From contig NZ_CP138858.1 of NCBI RefSeq assembly GCF_033878955.1, positions 2,755,001 through 2,819,000 on the forward strand: 64,000 nucleotides of DNA, read 5' to 3'. Made by a program: the position numbers and the translations under genes. The notes under the pieces were generated by a model that worked only from the letters and a program-made list of their open reading frames with translations, was not told the DNA's origin and ran no database searches. Positions 25,236-34,482 of the stretch are shown here, one piece after another; positions within the stretch are counted from its first letter, which is position 1, and each line of letters begins with the position of its first letter. The stretch is from Coraliomargarita algicola (GTDB taxonomy: Bacteria; Verrucomicrobiota; Verrucomicrobiia; Opitutales; Coraliomargaritaceae).

Positions 25236-26644
25236 GACACATCGTTGTTGGACTCATACTCTTTAAGTAATCTGCGAATTTCAGCCACCTCACTGGCATC
25301 CACTGAGTCTCCATCCAACAGCTGCTGCAAAACTGAATCGTTATGCTCCAAAATAAATGCCGCCGCAGTCTCCGCACCCTGCCTCAGCACCTGATGGGTA
25401 ATACTCTCGAGCACGCGTTTACGCTCATCATCATATTCAAGGCTTCCCGCAAAGCGAATCACAGATTCCAAATCATCTTGCGCCATTTTGTTGGCCACCG
25501 CCCCCAAGGCATTCAAACGAGCCTGTCCGTAGGGCAGGCTGATTACATAATCAACCGTACGCGCGAGATCACTATCCGCCATGGCATAGATCGTACTGCT
25601 CATTTTATTCTTCAAATCTCCAGGCGACATATGTGCTTCTACCCAGGAAAGCATTTCGACAATTTCATCGAAGGACCTTCCACGCGCACTGCTCTGTATT
25701 TGCACTTGCTGGAGCAATTCCTTTTGCAGCTCCGGATCGGACTGGGAATCAATAATCTCACGCACGGCCTCAAAATCATGGGAACGAATACCTTGCAAGA
25801 GTTCGGTTCGGGCGCGAAAGACACCACTGTCCATTGGCAGAGAATTAATCCAAGCGAGCGCGGCATTAAAATCGTCCTGTATCCAAACATCCAGACTACC
25901 CAGCAGTGCAAATTTCTTTTCATCGCCGGCGGGCATCGCCGCAGCCATTTGGCGCGCCTGCGCAGGGTCCGTCTCAGCCAGCGCCCGAAAAACGGAACGA
26001 TACATCCATTGACCTTGTCGCGCGGGCAGCTGCCCCGCCTGCAGCAAGCCGAGCACACGTTGCGGTGACTCCATTGCGGCGCCGCCAATCACCGAAGACA
26101 TCATTTGCTGACGAACTTTCGCAAGTGGAAGACTTTGGGCGGTCGCCCAGGCGGCATCAAAATCCTGCTTCGCCCACTCTCGAAAGACCTGATGCCGCAA
26201 ACTTTGTTGATATTTATAATCAAGTGTCTCGACGTAAGCCAACATACCCTGCGGATCTGTGACAATCCACTGTTGCTGCACCACATTTCTAAGCTGCCCA
26301 ATGCCCTCCTCCGATTGATCGCGAATCTGATCCAATATGCGCGGATAATCTTCCACCGAAATCGTCGACATCATTTCCGCCAGCGCGGCATAACGGGCCA
26401 CAGGAGTCATTCGCTCATAAGCCTCCAACCATTCTTGTGAAAACCCTGACTCAGGCTCAAATGCTTCGAATTCCGGTGAAACCCCTGAGTCCTGCACTGA
26501 ATTCGAAGCAGGCAGCGAGGGCGCCCCGGAGAAGTGCGACTGCCCCGAAGTGGACGCCACAGGCGCCTGCTCGCTTCGCCCAAAAAGAAAATATCCCACA
26601 ATTAAACCACAACCGAGCGCCAAGAGAGGGGATATAATTTTCAT
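25232..26644 (-). CDS. Membrane-anchored helical repeat protein (WA-repeat type)
   Basis: From the ATG at 26644 the product has 470 residues. It has an N-terminal membrane segment (ISPLLALGCGLIVGYFLFG), a low-complexity linker and a long all-helical solenoid. The helices carry a recurring pattern of about 30-40 residues such as WAKQDFDAAWATAQSLP, ALAETDPAQARQMAAAMPAG and WIQDDFNAALAWINSLP. A paralogue is encoded at 45356-46744. Such repeat proteins are common in Verrucomicrobiota, and I know of no assigned function. The stop overlaps the M56 peptidase start (ATGA), so the two are translationally coupled. The solenoid may be a partner or substrate of the protease, which is inference. Confidence 0.75.
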   Translation of the reverse strand: MKIISPLLALGCGLIVGYFLFGRSEQAPVASTSGQSHFSGAPSLPASNSVQDSGVSPEFEAFEPESGFSQEWLEAYERMTPVARYAALAEMMSTISVEDYPRILDQIRDQSEEGIGQLRNVVQQQWIVTDPQGMLAYVETLDYKYQQSLRHQVFREWAKQDFDAAWATAQSLPLAKVRQQMMSSVIGGAAMESPQRVLGLLQAGQLPARQGQWMYRSVFRALAETDPAQARQMAAAMPAGDEKKFALLGSLDVWIQDDFNAALAWINSLPMDSGVFRARTELLQGIRSHDFEAVREIIDSQSDPELQKELLQQVQIQSSARGRSFDEIVEMLSWVEAHMSPGDLKNKMSSTIYAMADSDLARTVDYVISLPYGQARLNALGAVANKMAQDDLESVIRFAGSLEYDDERKRVLESITHQVLRQGAETAAAFILEHNDSVLQQLLDGDSVDASEVAEIRRLLKEYESNNDVS

Positions 26645-26763
26645 GCCCACAAAACTACACAAAGATTGGTTAATGGGAAGATCGAATCGCTCTCATCGAA
26701 GCACAATTTGGCTAATGCTTAATCTAGCAATCCAATCCAGCCCGCCAGCTGTTTTTCTTATGA

Positions 26764-27225
26764 TCATTCATATCTAGCATCCTGCGTCACAAAACTTTGA
26801 TACGCTCGTATCACCATAAATCCCAGCAACCAAACCGCTACATACGCATAACCTAGCACTAGATCGAAAAGAGCCAGAGCACCGATCCAACTCAAATCAT
26901 CGAGCCTTTGAGCAGTCCATCCAATGAGCACAAACATCGTGATCACTTGAACCAGCGTAAATATCAGCGGCAACATCAAGATGTATTTCACCCAGCTTCT
27001 CGCATCATCAAAATTAATTCGCCCCCAAAGGAAAACAATTGTGATCAAGTATTGAACGCCCCCGTACAAGACAGAGAGCACAACGACAAAACCAATAACA
27101 ACTGTCCACTCAGGAAGTGTATCATAAAGATCCCCTGTTAGGCTTTCGAGCGCATAAGCGATCAGCCCGAGGACGACTGGAAACCAAATCGGGCTCCACA
27201 GACATAGTTTAAAATATCGTTTCAT
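26764..27225 (-). CDS. Four-TM hypothetical membrane protein
   Basis: The ATG at 27225 gives 153 residues, nearly all membrane-embedded: segments at about 10-28, 42-68, 82-105 and 113-140. Charged residues are few (a short RINFDDARSWVKY loop). I do not recognise a family. An upstream extension of the frame exists but contains a REP-like sequence, so the ATG after it is chosen. It may be a small permease-like or stress-related protein; nothing in the neighbours fixes this. Confidence 0.6.
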   Translation of the reverse strand: MKRYFKLCLWSPIWFPVVLGLIAYALESLTGDLYDTLPEWTVVIGFVVVLSVLYGGVQYLITIVFLWGRINFDDARSWVKYILMLPLIFTLVQVITMFVLIGWTAQRLDDLSWIGALALFDLVLGYAYVAVWLLGFMVIRAYQSFVTQDARYE

Positions 27226-27238
27226 AGTTATTAACACG

Positions 27239-27334
27239 CGAGGGGAGCGGAACACTTGTGCGGGCAAGCCCACTTGCGCACACCTCAACGCCCTTCGACT
27301 CACTATCGGCGGGCGTCACAAGTGAAGCCCCTAC
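27239..27334. repeat. Degenerate REP palindrome (copy G)
   Basis: The right arm is well preserved (about 27308-27334, GTCACAAGTGAAGCCCCTAC). The left side (27239-27265) keeps GAGGGG and CACTTGTG. Extra bases between the arms include an inserted CCCTTCGAC segment. Confidence 0.55.
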
Positions 27335-27429
27335 GTTTCTTTCCTACAGTTCGTGCAATATTGATCTGCTTCAGCAATAAGGCGAAAATCTGTAGATATA
27401 TCATGGTAAAAAATAATGGATATACTCGG

Positions 27430-28290
27430 CTATTTAGTTTTTCCGTATATTGCTTTGAGTTCTGGTCTATAAGGAAGGTCCCTCGGAAGCTTTAGCTTCC
27501 ACACTAGACCAATGGCCTGGAGCGCCTGAAGGGCCCACCAGCCCGGATCGTGTTGTGATGCTCTCAGACCGAGCTTCGCAGATTCGGGATATGCATGATG
27601 ATTGTTATGCCAAGACTCTCCCATGCTGAGTAATCCTATGTGGGGAAGGTTGTGCCCTTGAACTGCGTGCCCTTGGAGGTGCCAGTCACGTTGCCCTGTA
27701 TTATGTGCGAAATACCCCACCAACCAATGCCCAATCAGAGAGATTGTAATACGAACCGACACAGTCCAAATCACAAATGGCCAACCACCAAGCAGGTAGA
27801 ATAAAACAGCCCATGGCACTTGCTGGAGCATCCAGCCCTTCTGCATCTGCTGGTATATTCGATCCTGCGCGATTCGTGGTTCTATCTTAAATTCCGGAGG
27901 ATGCTTCAATCGTAGGTCACAGTGCATTTGCCAAATATAATCACGCCAAATCTTACTCTGGTGAACAAAGTAGGGATGACATGCTTCATGACGTTGCGAC
28001 CAATCACGGATGTCGTGCATGTATAGAATGCGAAACGGTCCTCCCATCCCGACCACCGTTCCGAGATGGACTAAGAAATACTCAAACCAACGAGGACATT
28101 CGAAACTTCGGTGCACAAGGAGCCGGTGCAAGCCTATGGAATGCCCTAAGCAAAGGGTCGCAACTGTAAATACGAATGCTATAGCTACTGCACCGTAACT
28201 AAAAGTAAAGATCCCCCCAACGACTGCAATGACCGCATGAAAACTAAACCAAAGGGACTTAACGGGTGCCCAAACAACACGCCCTGCCAC
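27430..28290 (-). CDS. Membrane fatty-acid (acyl-CoA type) desaturase
   Basis: This 286-residue product has the histidine boxes of the membrane di-iron desaturases: GHSIGLHRLLVHRSF, then SQRHEACHPYF, then SWHNNHHAYPESA. Two or three paired membrane segments lie between them (for example AVIAVVGGIFTFSYGAVAIA). It should introduce a double bond into a lipid-bound or CoA-bound acyl chain at the inner membrane, tuning fluidity. A GTG at 28290 is used as start; the frame stays open about 25 more codons upstream without an ATG, so the true start could be slightly earlier. The membrane-protein gene upstream (28377-28742) and its regulator may belong to the same unit. Confidence 0.85.
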   Translation of the reverse strand: MAGRVVWAPVKSLWFSFHAVIAVVGGIFTFSYGAVAIAFVFTVATLCLGHSIGLHRLLVHRSFECPRWFEYFLVHLGTVVGMGGPFRILYMHDIRDWSQRHEACHPYFVHQSKIWRDYIWQMHCDLRLKHPPEFKIEPRIAQDRIYQQMQKGWMLQQVPWAVLFYLLGGWPFVIWTVSVRITISLIGHWLVGYFAHNTGQRDWHLQGHAVQGHNLPHIGLLSMGESWHNNHHAYPESAKLGLRASQHDPGWWALQALQAIGLVWKLKLPRDLPYRPELKAIYGKTK

Positions 28291-28376
28291 TGGGTTTGTC
28301 TTATGATAAGCTTTCGCATCCGAGGTATTTCTTGTACATTCATGGTTCAGCTCCGATTAATATTTTGAAATATTCG

Positions 28377-28742
28377 CTACAGCTCTGCGACGTGACGGCG
28401 GCCTTTCTTTCGCATCTTGTCGAAGTTGAACATATTGAAGAAGTGCATCGCGCCGAGCACCATCAGGACGATGCCGACCTTCGTGGTGAGGTACTCGACT
28501 GCGGCGACAACGGTCTCAGGATGTCTGCCGTATTTCAGAAACATCAAGACGAAGCCGAGGTTGACTAAATAAAAGCCGACCCGCAGGAGGTGATTGACGG
28601 CAGCGGCCATCTCATCGTTGCCGTGGAAGGCTTCGACCAAGAAAATATGACCGGCTCGGTAGAGCGTTTGTGCGACCCAAACCGTCATGGCGATCGTGGC
28701 TGTGGCATAGAGTGCGTAGGTGAGTAAGATTAATGTATTCAT
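28377..28742 (-). CDS. Four-TM hypothetical membrane protein
   Basis: A 121-residue protein with about three to four hydrophobic segments (LILLTYALYATATIAMTVWVAQ, HLLRVGFYLVNLGFVLMFL, VGIVLMVLGAMHFFNMF) and a basic C-terminus, KMRKKGRRH. I know no family name for it. It lies 42 bases after the GbsR-like regulator gene and just upstream of the desaturase, all on the minus strand. A joint role in membrane-lipid adjustment under that regulator is a reasonable guess from context only. Confidence 0.7.
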   Translation of the reverse strand: MNTLILLTYALYATATIAMTVWVAQTLYRAGHIFLVEAFHGNDEMAAAVNHLLRVGFYLVNLGFVLMFLKYGRHPETVVAAVEYLTTKVGIVLMVLGAMHFFNMFNFDKMRKKGRRHVAEL

Positions 28743-28784
28743 TGTTTTTTCTTTCTGAATGCACCCCGCAATCTGTGCGGGGCG

Positions 28785-29300
28785 TTATTTAAATCGTTTA
28801 ATTAAGAAGGGTAGCACTTTGCTCTCTTCGGAGCGGGCTACTTTATCGAGAACGAGGTCGGCGGTCTGCACGAACTCGGCGAGCGCTTTAGTTTGCGAGG
28901 CGAAGAGCTGCTGCTCGGGGTCAGTCTTCTTATAGGACTTCGACGAGGAGGACTGCAGTAAATTGAGCGCGGGGTCGATTTCGCGCCGCTTACGCTCGCG
29001 GGCAATGATACAAAACATCGTCCAAACATCCTTTTCGGCTTCGAAGTATTCCTTGCGATCGCCCGGATAGGTCACACGTCGAACCAAGCCCCAGCCGACA
29101 AGGTCGCGCAAATTACTGTTGGCGTTGCCGCGGCTGATTTTGAGCGCCTGCATGACTTCGTTGGTGTCGGTGGGCTCCACCGCCAGCATGAGAAAGGCAT
29201 GGATCTGCGCCATGGTGCGATTAATGCCCCAGCTGCTACCGAGCGTGCCCCACTGTGCTATAAAATCGGCCTTTGTCTTTGCAAAATCTTCGCTGTTCAT
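28785..29300 (-). CDS. GbsR/MarR-family transcriptional regulator
   Basis: From the ATG at 29300 the protein has 171 residues. A winged helix occupies the N-terminal half (NRTMAQIHAFLMLAVEPTDT, then NEVMQALKISRGNANSNLRD, then LVGWGLVRRV), as in GbsR-like relatives of MarR. The C-terminal part is helical and probably dimerises. The frame runs on upstream to 29348, but that segment encodes a perfect 26-bp palindrome (29305-29330). The shorter start puts the palindrome just upstream as an operator, so autoregulation is likely. The downstream membrane-protein gene is probably in the same transcript. Confidence 0.8.
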   Translation of the reverse strand: MNSEDFAKTKADFIAQWGTLGSSWGINRTMAQIHAFLMLAVEPTDTNEVMQALKISRGNANSNLRDLVGWGLVRRVTYPGDRKEYFEAEKDVWTMFCIIARERKRREIDPALNLLQSSSSKSYKKTDPEQQLFASQTKALAEFVQTADLVLDKVARSEESKVLPFLIKRFK

Positions 29301-29304
29301 GATT

Positions 29305-29330
29305 GAAGTTTCAGTAATTACTGAAACTTC
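29305..29330. promoter_or_regulatory. Perfect 26-bp palindrome upstream of the GbsR-like gene
   Basis: GAAGTTTCAGTAA and its exact reverse complement TTACTGAAACTTC abut with no spacer, four bases before the regulator ATG. This is a likely dimer operator for autoregulation. Confidence 0.7.
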
Positions 29331-29395
29331 GTCAAGGATATTATACACGTAAATTATTATTTTGAAGGCAGAACAAGTTCCGCAATGACTGCTGC

Positions 29396-30856
29396 TTAAA
29401 GCCCGCCCATGCAGAGGTATTTCGTTTCGATGTAATCATCGACCCCATATTTGGAACCTTCGCGACCGTGCCCGGATTCTTTGACTCCGCCGAAGGGGGC
29501 CATCGGATTGGAGATCGCAGCCTCATTAATGCCGACCATGCCATAGTCGAGGGCTTCACTCACGCGCCAGATGCGGGCGTAGTCGCGGCTGTAGAAGTAG
29601 GCGGCAAGCCCGAACTCGGTATCGTTGGCCAGCTGAATCGCCTCGGCCTCGGTCTCGAATTTGAAAACAGGCGCCACGGGGCCAAAAATCTCTTCCTTAA
29701 AACAGCGCATGGAGGGCGCGCAGTCGCGCAGCACTGTCGGCTGATAGAAGCAGTCGCCGAGCTCTGAGCCTTGTCCGCCAACCGTCGCAACCGCACCCGC
29801 TTCAAGCGCCTCGCTCACGATCGCCTGCACACTGTCAACGGCGCTCGGACGAATCAGTGGCCCCATCGTGACCGCCTCGTCGGCACCATTGCCCAGTTGG
29901 AATTTTTCTGTTTCCTGGCTAAGTTTGTCCACGAAGGCATCATACACATCCGCGTGCACCAATAGACGGTTCGCGCACACACAGGTTTGCCCGGCATTAC
30001 GAAATTTCGCGGCCATGGCTCCTGCGACCGCCGCATCGAGATCGGCATCGTCAAATACGATAAAGGGCGCATTCCCTCCCAGTTCCATGGAGGTGCGCTT
30101 AACGGTGTCGGCGCACTGCTGCATCAGCTTCTTGCCAGTCGCGGTGGACCCCGTGAAGGTGAGCTTACGTACAATCGGATTGGCGGTCAGCTCGCCGCCG
30201 ATCACGGATGAGTCACTGCCACACACGACATTGAATACGCCCGCCGGCAGACCCGCCTCTTCGCCCAGTGCGGCTAAAGCCAGTGCAGACAGCGGGGTTT
30301 CTTTCGCTGGCTTGGCCACAAAGGTGCAGCCCACCGCCAAGGCCGCGGCGACTTTGCGCGCAAGCATGGCATTGGGGAAATTCCACGGTGTGATGGCGGC
30401 CACCACGCCGACCGGACGCTTCAAGACAAGCACCCGTTGATCCTGACTGGGTGCCGCCAAGATATCGCCATCGATACGTTTGGCCTCCTCCGCAAACCAT
30501 TCTAAATAATGCGCCCCATAGGCGATCTCTCCCTTGGCCTCGGAGAGCACCTTGCCTTGCTCGGCAGTCAACAAGGCCGCAAGGGCGTCCTGATGCTGCA
30601 TCACTAAATCGAACCAGCGCCGTAAAATATCTGCACGTGCTTTCGCAGTCTGCGCCTGCCAATCGGGCAGTGCCGCCTCGGCCGCCTCGATGGCGCGCCG
30701 CGTCTCCGCGACGCCGCAATCGGCCACTTTCGCGAGCACTTGACCGTCAACAGGGTTGCGAATTTCGAAGCGACGCCCGTCCTCGGCATCGATCCACTCA
30801 CCGTTCACATAGGCCTGTTGCTGTAGAAGATTTGAAGCTAGTTTCGTCTCAGTCAT
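29396..30856 (-). CDS. gabD: NAD(P)-dependent succinate-semialdehyde dehydrogenase
   Basis: The ATG at 30856 (MTETKLASNLLQQQAYVNGE) gives 486 residues, the usual length for GabD. Motifs are AAITPWNFPNAM (cofactor region), KPAKETP, FTGSTATGKKLM, the Glu in TSMELGGNAPFIVFDDADLD and the catalytic Cys in GQTCVCANR. The C-terminal GGVKESGHGREGSKYG is typical of the SSADH branch of aldehyde dehydrogenases. It oxidises succinate semialdehyde to succinate, feeding the TCA cycle from GABA-like substrates. No aminotransferase lies next to it, so the substrate could also be another semialdehyde. Confidence 0.88.
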   Translation of the reverse strand: MTETKLASNLLQQQAYVNGEWIDAEDGRRFEIRNPVDGQVLAKVADCGVAETRRAIEAAEAALPDWQAQTAKARADILRRWFDLVMQHQDALAALLTAEQGKVLSEAKGEIAYGAHYLEWFAEEAKRIDGDILAAPSQDQRVLVLKRPVGVVAAITPWNFPNAMLARKVAAALAVGCTFVAKPAKETPLSALALAALGEEAGLPAGVFNVVCGSDSSVIGGELTANPIVRKLTFTGSTATGKKLMQQCADTVKRTSMELGGNAPFIVFDDADLDAAVAGAMAAKFRNAGQTCVCANRLLVHADVYDAFVDKLSQETEKFQLGNGADEAVTMGPLIRPSAVDSVQAIVSEALEAGAVATVGGQGSELGDCFYQPTVLRDCAPSMRCFKEEIFGPVAPVFKFETEAEAIQLANDTEFGLAAYFYSRDYARIWRVSEALDYGMVGINEAAISNPMAPFGGVKESGHGREGSKYGVDDYIETKYLCMGGL

Positions 30857-31016
30857 AGCACAAGTAAGGTATACGAGTGCCGACATCCTGCAAGGCTCAG
30901 CCACATTTACTGCCACATAGGCAGCTCCAGCTTCCGTCATCCGGATTCGAACCCTTCGCACATTAAGAACATGCCACAATTTGACATTTTGGCATCAATT
31001 AAGCTCAGTAAATGGC

Positions 31017-31685
31017 ATGCCAAAGGTACGACTCGAATATCGCCATCAACTGAGCCTCAACGACCTACACTTCATCAGTTCCGCGTTGGCAGGCGACAGC
31101 CCTCGCGAAGCCGAGGCGATCGCTTACTTACTGGTCGCCCCCGCCACCGTCGACACGATTTTAGACCAGCCCGCGCTCTTAGACTACGTGCTCGCGAGCC
31201 CGGACACCCTGCGCATCAGCCCACGCCTTTACTTTTATCTACTCAGCCGGCACAGCTTAAAAAGCTCCGGCTTAGACAGCCCGGAACTGGCCGACTACGT
31301 CTCCGGCGTCTTGGAGTTTTTTTTAGAAGCAGGCTTCCATCCGCACACTAGTAGCCGGGGCATTTTCTATATTGTCGACTGGCTCAAACAAATCGAGATC
31401 AGCCCCGAGGGCAAACGCTATGAGCTCTATGTCATGGCTGGAGAGCACCTCCTATTTCTCACCGGAATTTTCCCTCAGGTGATTAAAGAACGCAGTCAAC
31501 GGCGCGGCGCGCCAGCTCTCTCATTTTACGAATCTGTCGGAGGCGGCTCTTACCGCTCGGCTGCGCAGCACCCGTTCAGCCAGAAGAGCGATACCACGGC
31601 TCTGTATCAAAGCCTGGCCGAAGCCTTTCCTGCGATCCGCAGTGCTCTCAACGATTTATCCGATCGCTTGATCACGCTGGACTGA
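31017..31685 (+). CDS. Conserved hypothetical protein
   Basis: The ATG at 31017 gives 222 residues of a soluble, mostly helical protein: LSLNDLHFISSALAGDSPRE, then LDYVLASPDTLRISPRLYFY, then GEHLLFLTGIFPQVIKERSQ. No signal peptide, membrane segment or catalytic motif is evident, and I do not recognise the family. It is divergent from gabD with a gap of about 160 bases that contains no other gene, and is followed by a gap of about 200 bases before yceH. Confidence 0.65.
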   Translation: MPKVRLEYRHQLSLNDLHFISSALAGDSPREAEAIAYLLVAPATVDTILDQPALLDYVLASPDTLRISPRLYFYLLSRHSLKSSGLDSPELADYVSGVLEFFLEAGFHPHTSSRGIFYIVDWLKQIEISPEGKRYELYVMAGEHLLFLTGIFPQVIKERSQRRGAPALSFYESVGGGSYRSAAQHPFSQKSDTTALYQSLAEAFPAIRSALNDLSDRLITLD

Positions 31686-31889
31686 TCGCTGTCAATATCG
31701 CAGCAGATTCTACGCATCCACAGATGCTAGGGCGAAGTCGACAACTAAGGGATTGAGTATCGCTTGATCCAATGGACACAGGTGTGCACGCCACAGTGAA
31801 AAATCCTTCTCGGATACTATTTACAGCGATCGACATCACACTTAAAACCTGCCCTTTAAGAACTCACAACAGCTGCTTTGACAGACTCC

Positions 31890-32576
31890 ATGGACAACGA
31901 AACATACCCTCTTCTGACTGCCGTCGACGCGCGCGTGCTCGGCTGCTTACTTGAAAAAGCGGCCACCACCCCGGACGCCTACCCGCTCACCCTGAACAGC
32001 TTGCTATTGGCCTGTAACCAAAAGTCGAACCGCCAGCCAGTGGTGGAATATGACGAAGAAACCGTGCTGGAATCGATCGACGACCTGAGAAAGGCCAAGT
32101 TAGTCTTCCGCGTCGACGTGGCCGGCTCACGCGTCGCCAAATATCGCCATAATATCGACGAGCATCTCGGCCTCGACAAAGCCGGCAAGGCACTGCTCAC
32201 CGTATTATTGCTGCGCGGCGCCCAGACCCTCGGCGAATTACGCACCCGCTGCGAACGCATGCATTCCTTTGCCACCACCGACGAAGTCGAGGCGACGCTG
32301 AAGGAGATCGCTGAAGATATCGACCGCCCGATGTGGACAAAGCTACCGCGTTTACCAGGTAAAAAAGAAGAGCGCTATCAGCACCTCTTTTCCGGAGAGC
32401 CCACACCAGCAACAGAATCGGACACCGCCGATAGCGAGGCAGTCATCAGCACGTCCAGCCCGCTCAGCAGCCGCGATGCACGCATTCAAGAGCTGGAAAC
32501 CACGGTAGAAACCCTCCAAGCTGAACTCGACGAATTAAAGGCCGCCTTCGAAGAATTTCAGAAACAATTCCAGTAG
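31890..32576 (+). CDS. YceH-family (DUF480) protein
   Basis: From the ATG at 31890 the product has 228 residues. The N-terminal two thirds match the YceH family of tandem winged helices: VDARVLGCLLEKAATTPDAY, PLTLNSLLLACNQKSNR and LLLRGAQTLGELRTRCERM, then LPGKKEERYQHLFSG. The last 40 residues form a coiled coil (RIQELETTVETLQAELDELK), which is common in this family. The biochemical role of YceH is unknown; a regulatory role is suspected from the winged helices. It stands alone. Confidence 0.9.
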   Translation: MDNETYPLLTAVDARVLGCLLEKAATTPDAYPLTLNSLLLACNQKSNRQPVVEYDEETVLESIDDLRKAKLVFRVDVAGSRVAKYRHNIDEHLGLDKAGKALLTVLLLRGAQTLGELRTRCERMHSFATTDEVEATLKEIAEDIDRPMWTKLPRLPGKKEERYQHLFSGEPTPATESDTADSEAVISTSSPLSSRDARIQELETTVETLQAELDELKAAFEEFQKQFQ

Positions 32577-33419
32577 GCGCACCTTAATTCTGAAGTCAGA
32601 GGCCTGAAGTCAGAAAACAGAAGCCAGTCACTGTGAATCCGTTCGTTATGAAAATCACGGCATGCGCCATTTGGGCGAAACAAGAAGTGCCAGAACTGAT
32701 TGATATTCATCTCTGGCCTCTGACATCTGTCTTCTCACTATTCTTTCTAGCCTGAACCGGGGAGGGGCCTTATCAGGATATTTTTTAGGCAGAATCATTA
32801 GAGGCAGAATCATTTCCCCCCGATGACTACTAGGCACGGCATTGCGTTGGGACGTAGCGTGTCCATTTATCCTAAAAAGATGAGCCATCCGTTAATTAAC
32901 GTGAATAGGATGGCAGAACCTCAGAAGTTTGCTAAGATATTAACGCATAATTTTTCGTTTAAATGTAGCGGACTCGCGACGTGTCCGGGCGTAGCTTTAG
33001 CGAAGACTGAAGCGATTTCGAGTTGCGGCAGCGCGACAACCGCCGGTCGAAACGGCTTTGCCGATCCGCACCTGCAGAGGTTATATCGTATTTTTCTGAA
33101 ATACGGGAAATCCGAAGCGTAGTCGTCCCAGCTCAAGGCACCGGTGAAACTGAGATACTCACAATAGTGTGAGACCACCTCTAAGAATACATGATCTATA
33201 AGCTTGGCCTTTGCGTAGCCTCGAAACTTTGTTTCAGGGAGCGATCGGCATCGCCCCGGTTCCGAGAACCGAGGTTACAAAAGATATATCTATTAGGACC
33301 AAACTTTTTTCGAGTTGGTATGAGATACATTTGCTCACGCTCCTCGGGCGCAAGAGGCTCAAAGTCGGAAGCTTTATTTTTTTCATTTCCCTTCACGTTC
33401 TTCTACTTAGGCCTCTTAA
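32577..33419. other. Gene-poor stretch with short repeats
   Basis: I see no convincing gene here. Several frames of 60-113 codons exist but have biased, unrelated composition. Direct repeats of CTGAAGTCAGA (about 32593-32620), related TCTGAC strings (about 32715-32740), the paired 13-mer at 32787-32814 and a CGGAC/GTCCG inverted repeat around 32970-32990 suggest decayed mobile or REP-like DNA. Confidence 0.5.
32787..32814. repeat. Direct repeat AGGCAGAATCATT x2
   Basis: Two exact 13-base copies (32787-32799, 32802-32814) with a two-base spacer, preceded by a T-run and followed by a C-run. Function unknown. Confidence 0.7.
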
Positions 33420-34001
33420 TCAAACTTCGCATATCTCCTCGTGTTCGACTTCCTTATTGGAGTAGATCCGAATATCATCCTCTTCCATCGAATTTGTCGG
33501 AAGCTTACGCGCGGAATCTTCGACGATCTTGAGCATATTAAACAGCGTTTCACTAAAAAAGTCTTCGACTCCAGTTGAGATCTGTTCGTCTTTTTGCGCC
33601 AAGGACGCAAGCTGATCCAGGTGATGCTTAATCTGCAAAGCATGATGTTTGATCGATTCGACCGCGTGGCGTTTGGGTTCACCGATGCTGAACATAATCC
33701 CCGTATCCAATGCTTTAGAGTAAGCGCGCAAATCCGCCACACGAAGTTGATCGTCGCTGCCATTTTCGATTTTCGAAATGCGACTCTGCGTGCAATCCAA
33801 CTTACGCGCCAGATCGGCTTGCGAAAGCTTGGCTTGGCTACGTGCAACGATGAGTTTCTTCACCAGCTTACGAGAATGGATCCGTTGATTCACAGATTGT
33901 GTCAGTGCATCGTTCTTGCCTAAAGATTTGACGAGCAAGTCCTGAACATTGCTAAAGCTATCTTTGCCTGCTGTAGTCTCTGATTTAGTTTTAGTGGCCA
34001 T
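33420..34001 (-). CDS. XRE-family antitoxin-like regulator
   Basis: A 193-residue protein with a helix-turn-helix at about residues 53-85 (ARSQAKLSQADLARKLDCTQ, then SRISKIENG). A longer C-terminal part has HALQIKHHLDQLASLAQ and an acidic tail. Its start overlaps the upstream toxin-like gene by 11 bases, a HigBA-style order with the toxin first. It should bind the toxin and repress the operon. The C-terminal extension of about 100 residues is longer than in classical HigA, so the role of that part is open. It is followed by gene-poor DNA. Confidence 0.8.
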   Translation of the reverse strand: MATKTKSETTAGKDSFSNVQDLLVKSLGKNDALTQSVNQRIHSRKLVKKLIVARSQAKLSQADLARKLDCTQSRISKIENGSDDQLRVADLRAYSKALDTGIMFSIGEPKRHAVESIKHHALQIKHHLDQLASLAQKDEQISTGVEDFFSETLFNMLKIVEDSARKLPTNSMEEDDIRIYSNKEVEHEEICEV

Positions 34002-34356
34002 GGGAGTTTCCTTTCTTCAATTTACCAATAAAATCGGCACATTCTTTAAGGTCTGATTTTTGACTATTCTTATCGCCGAGCGTGATAAGATGGAGCGTAT
34101 CTGTGCTCTCATCGGGAAATACATATAGTCGCGTCTGCGCTAAATTGGCACCACCGCCTTTTTGATCGATTGCTTTAAGACCCTGAGGTTCATGGTGAAT
34201 GCAGCCCAATTGAATAAGCGGCGCGGGAAGACCTGAATTAAGGTGCTCATGGTAGGTGTCGAGATTATCAAATGTGGCTTGTAATTCATCTGGATGCTTC
34301 TTCGCCCAACGCTTGAGTTTGCGATCAAAAAGTAAAGTCTGCTTTAAGTTCCACAT
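33991..34356 (-). CDS. RelE/HigB-type toxin-like protein
   Basis: A 121-residue basic protein with FDRKLKRWAKKHPDELQAT at the N-terminus, a central CIHHEPQGLKAIDQKG and a late TRLYVFPDESTDTLHLITLG strand. This is the layout of RelE-superfamily mRNA interferases, in which the last strand pair and basic helices contact the ribosome. It is first in the pair with the XRE regulator. ATTAT-TCC-ATAAT (34362-34374) lies just upstream of the start and may be the operator. Toxicity is inferred from operon structure, not shown. Confidence 0.75.
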   Translation of the reverse strand: MWNLKQTLLFDRKLKRWAKKHPDELQATFDNLDTYHEHLNSGLPAPLIQLGCIHHEPQGLKAIDQKGGGANLAQTRLYVFPDESTDTLHLITLGDKNSQKSDLKECADFIGKLKKGNSHGH

Positions 34357-34482
34357 GCCATATTATTCCATAATGCAATTAAAATCAACTAAAGTCAGAT
34401 AAATTGACATAAATTTATTCCAAAAAGTGGTAATACACTAAACACACTGGTACAAGTTGTCGCTCCCTGCACGTGAATGCCG

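Noticed and set aside
30930..30960. GGTTCGAATCC-like T-loop sequence on the minus strand
   Set aside because: The bases around it do not form a T-stem, and no acceptor stem, D-arm or anticodon arm is found at the right distance.
33191..33532. A 113-codon plus-strand frame overlapping the XRE regulator gene
   Set aside because: Composition is arginine-serine rich and unlike its neighbours, and it runs over the end of a better-supported gene.
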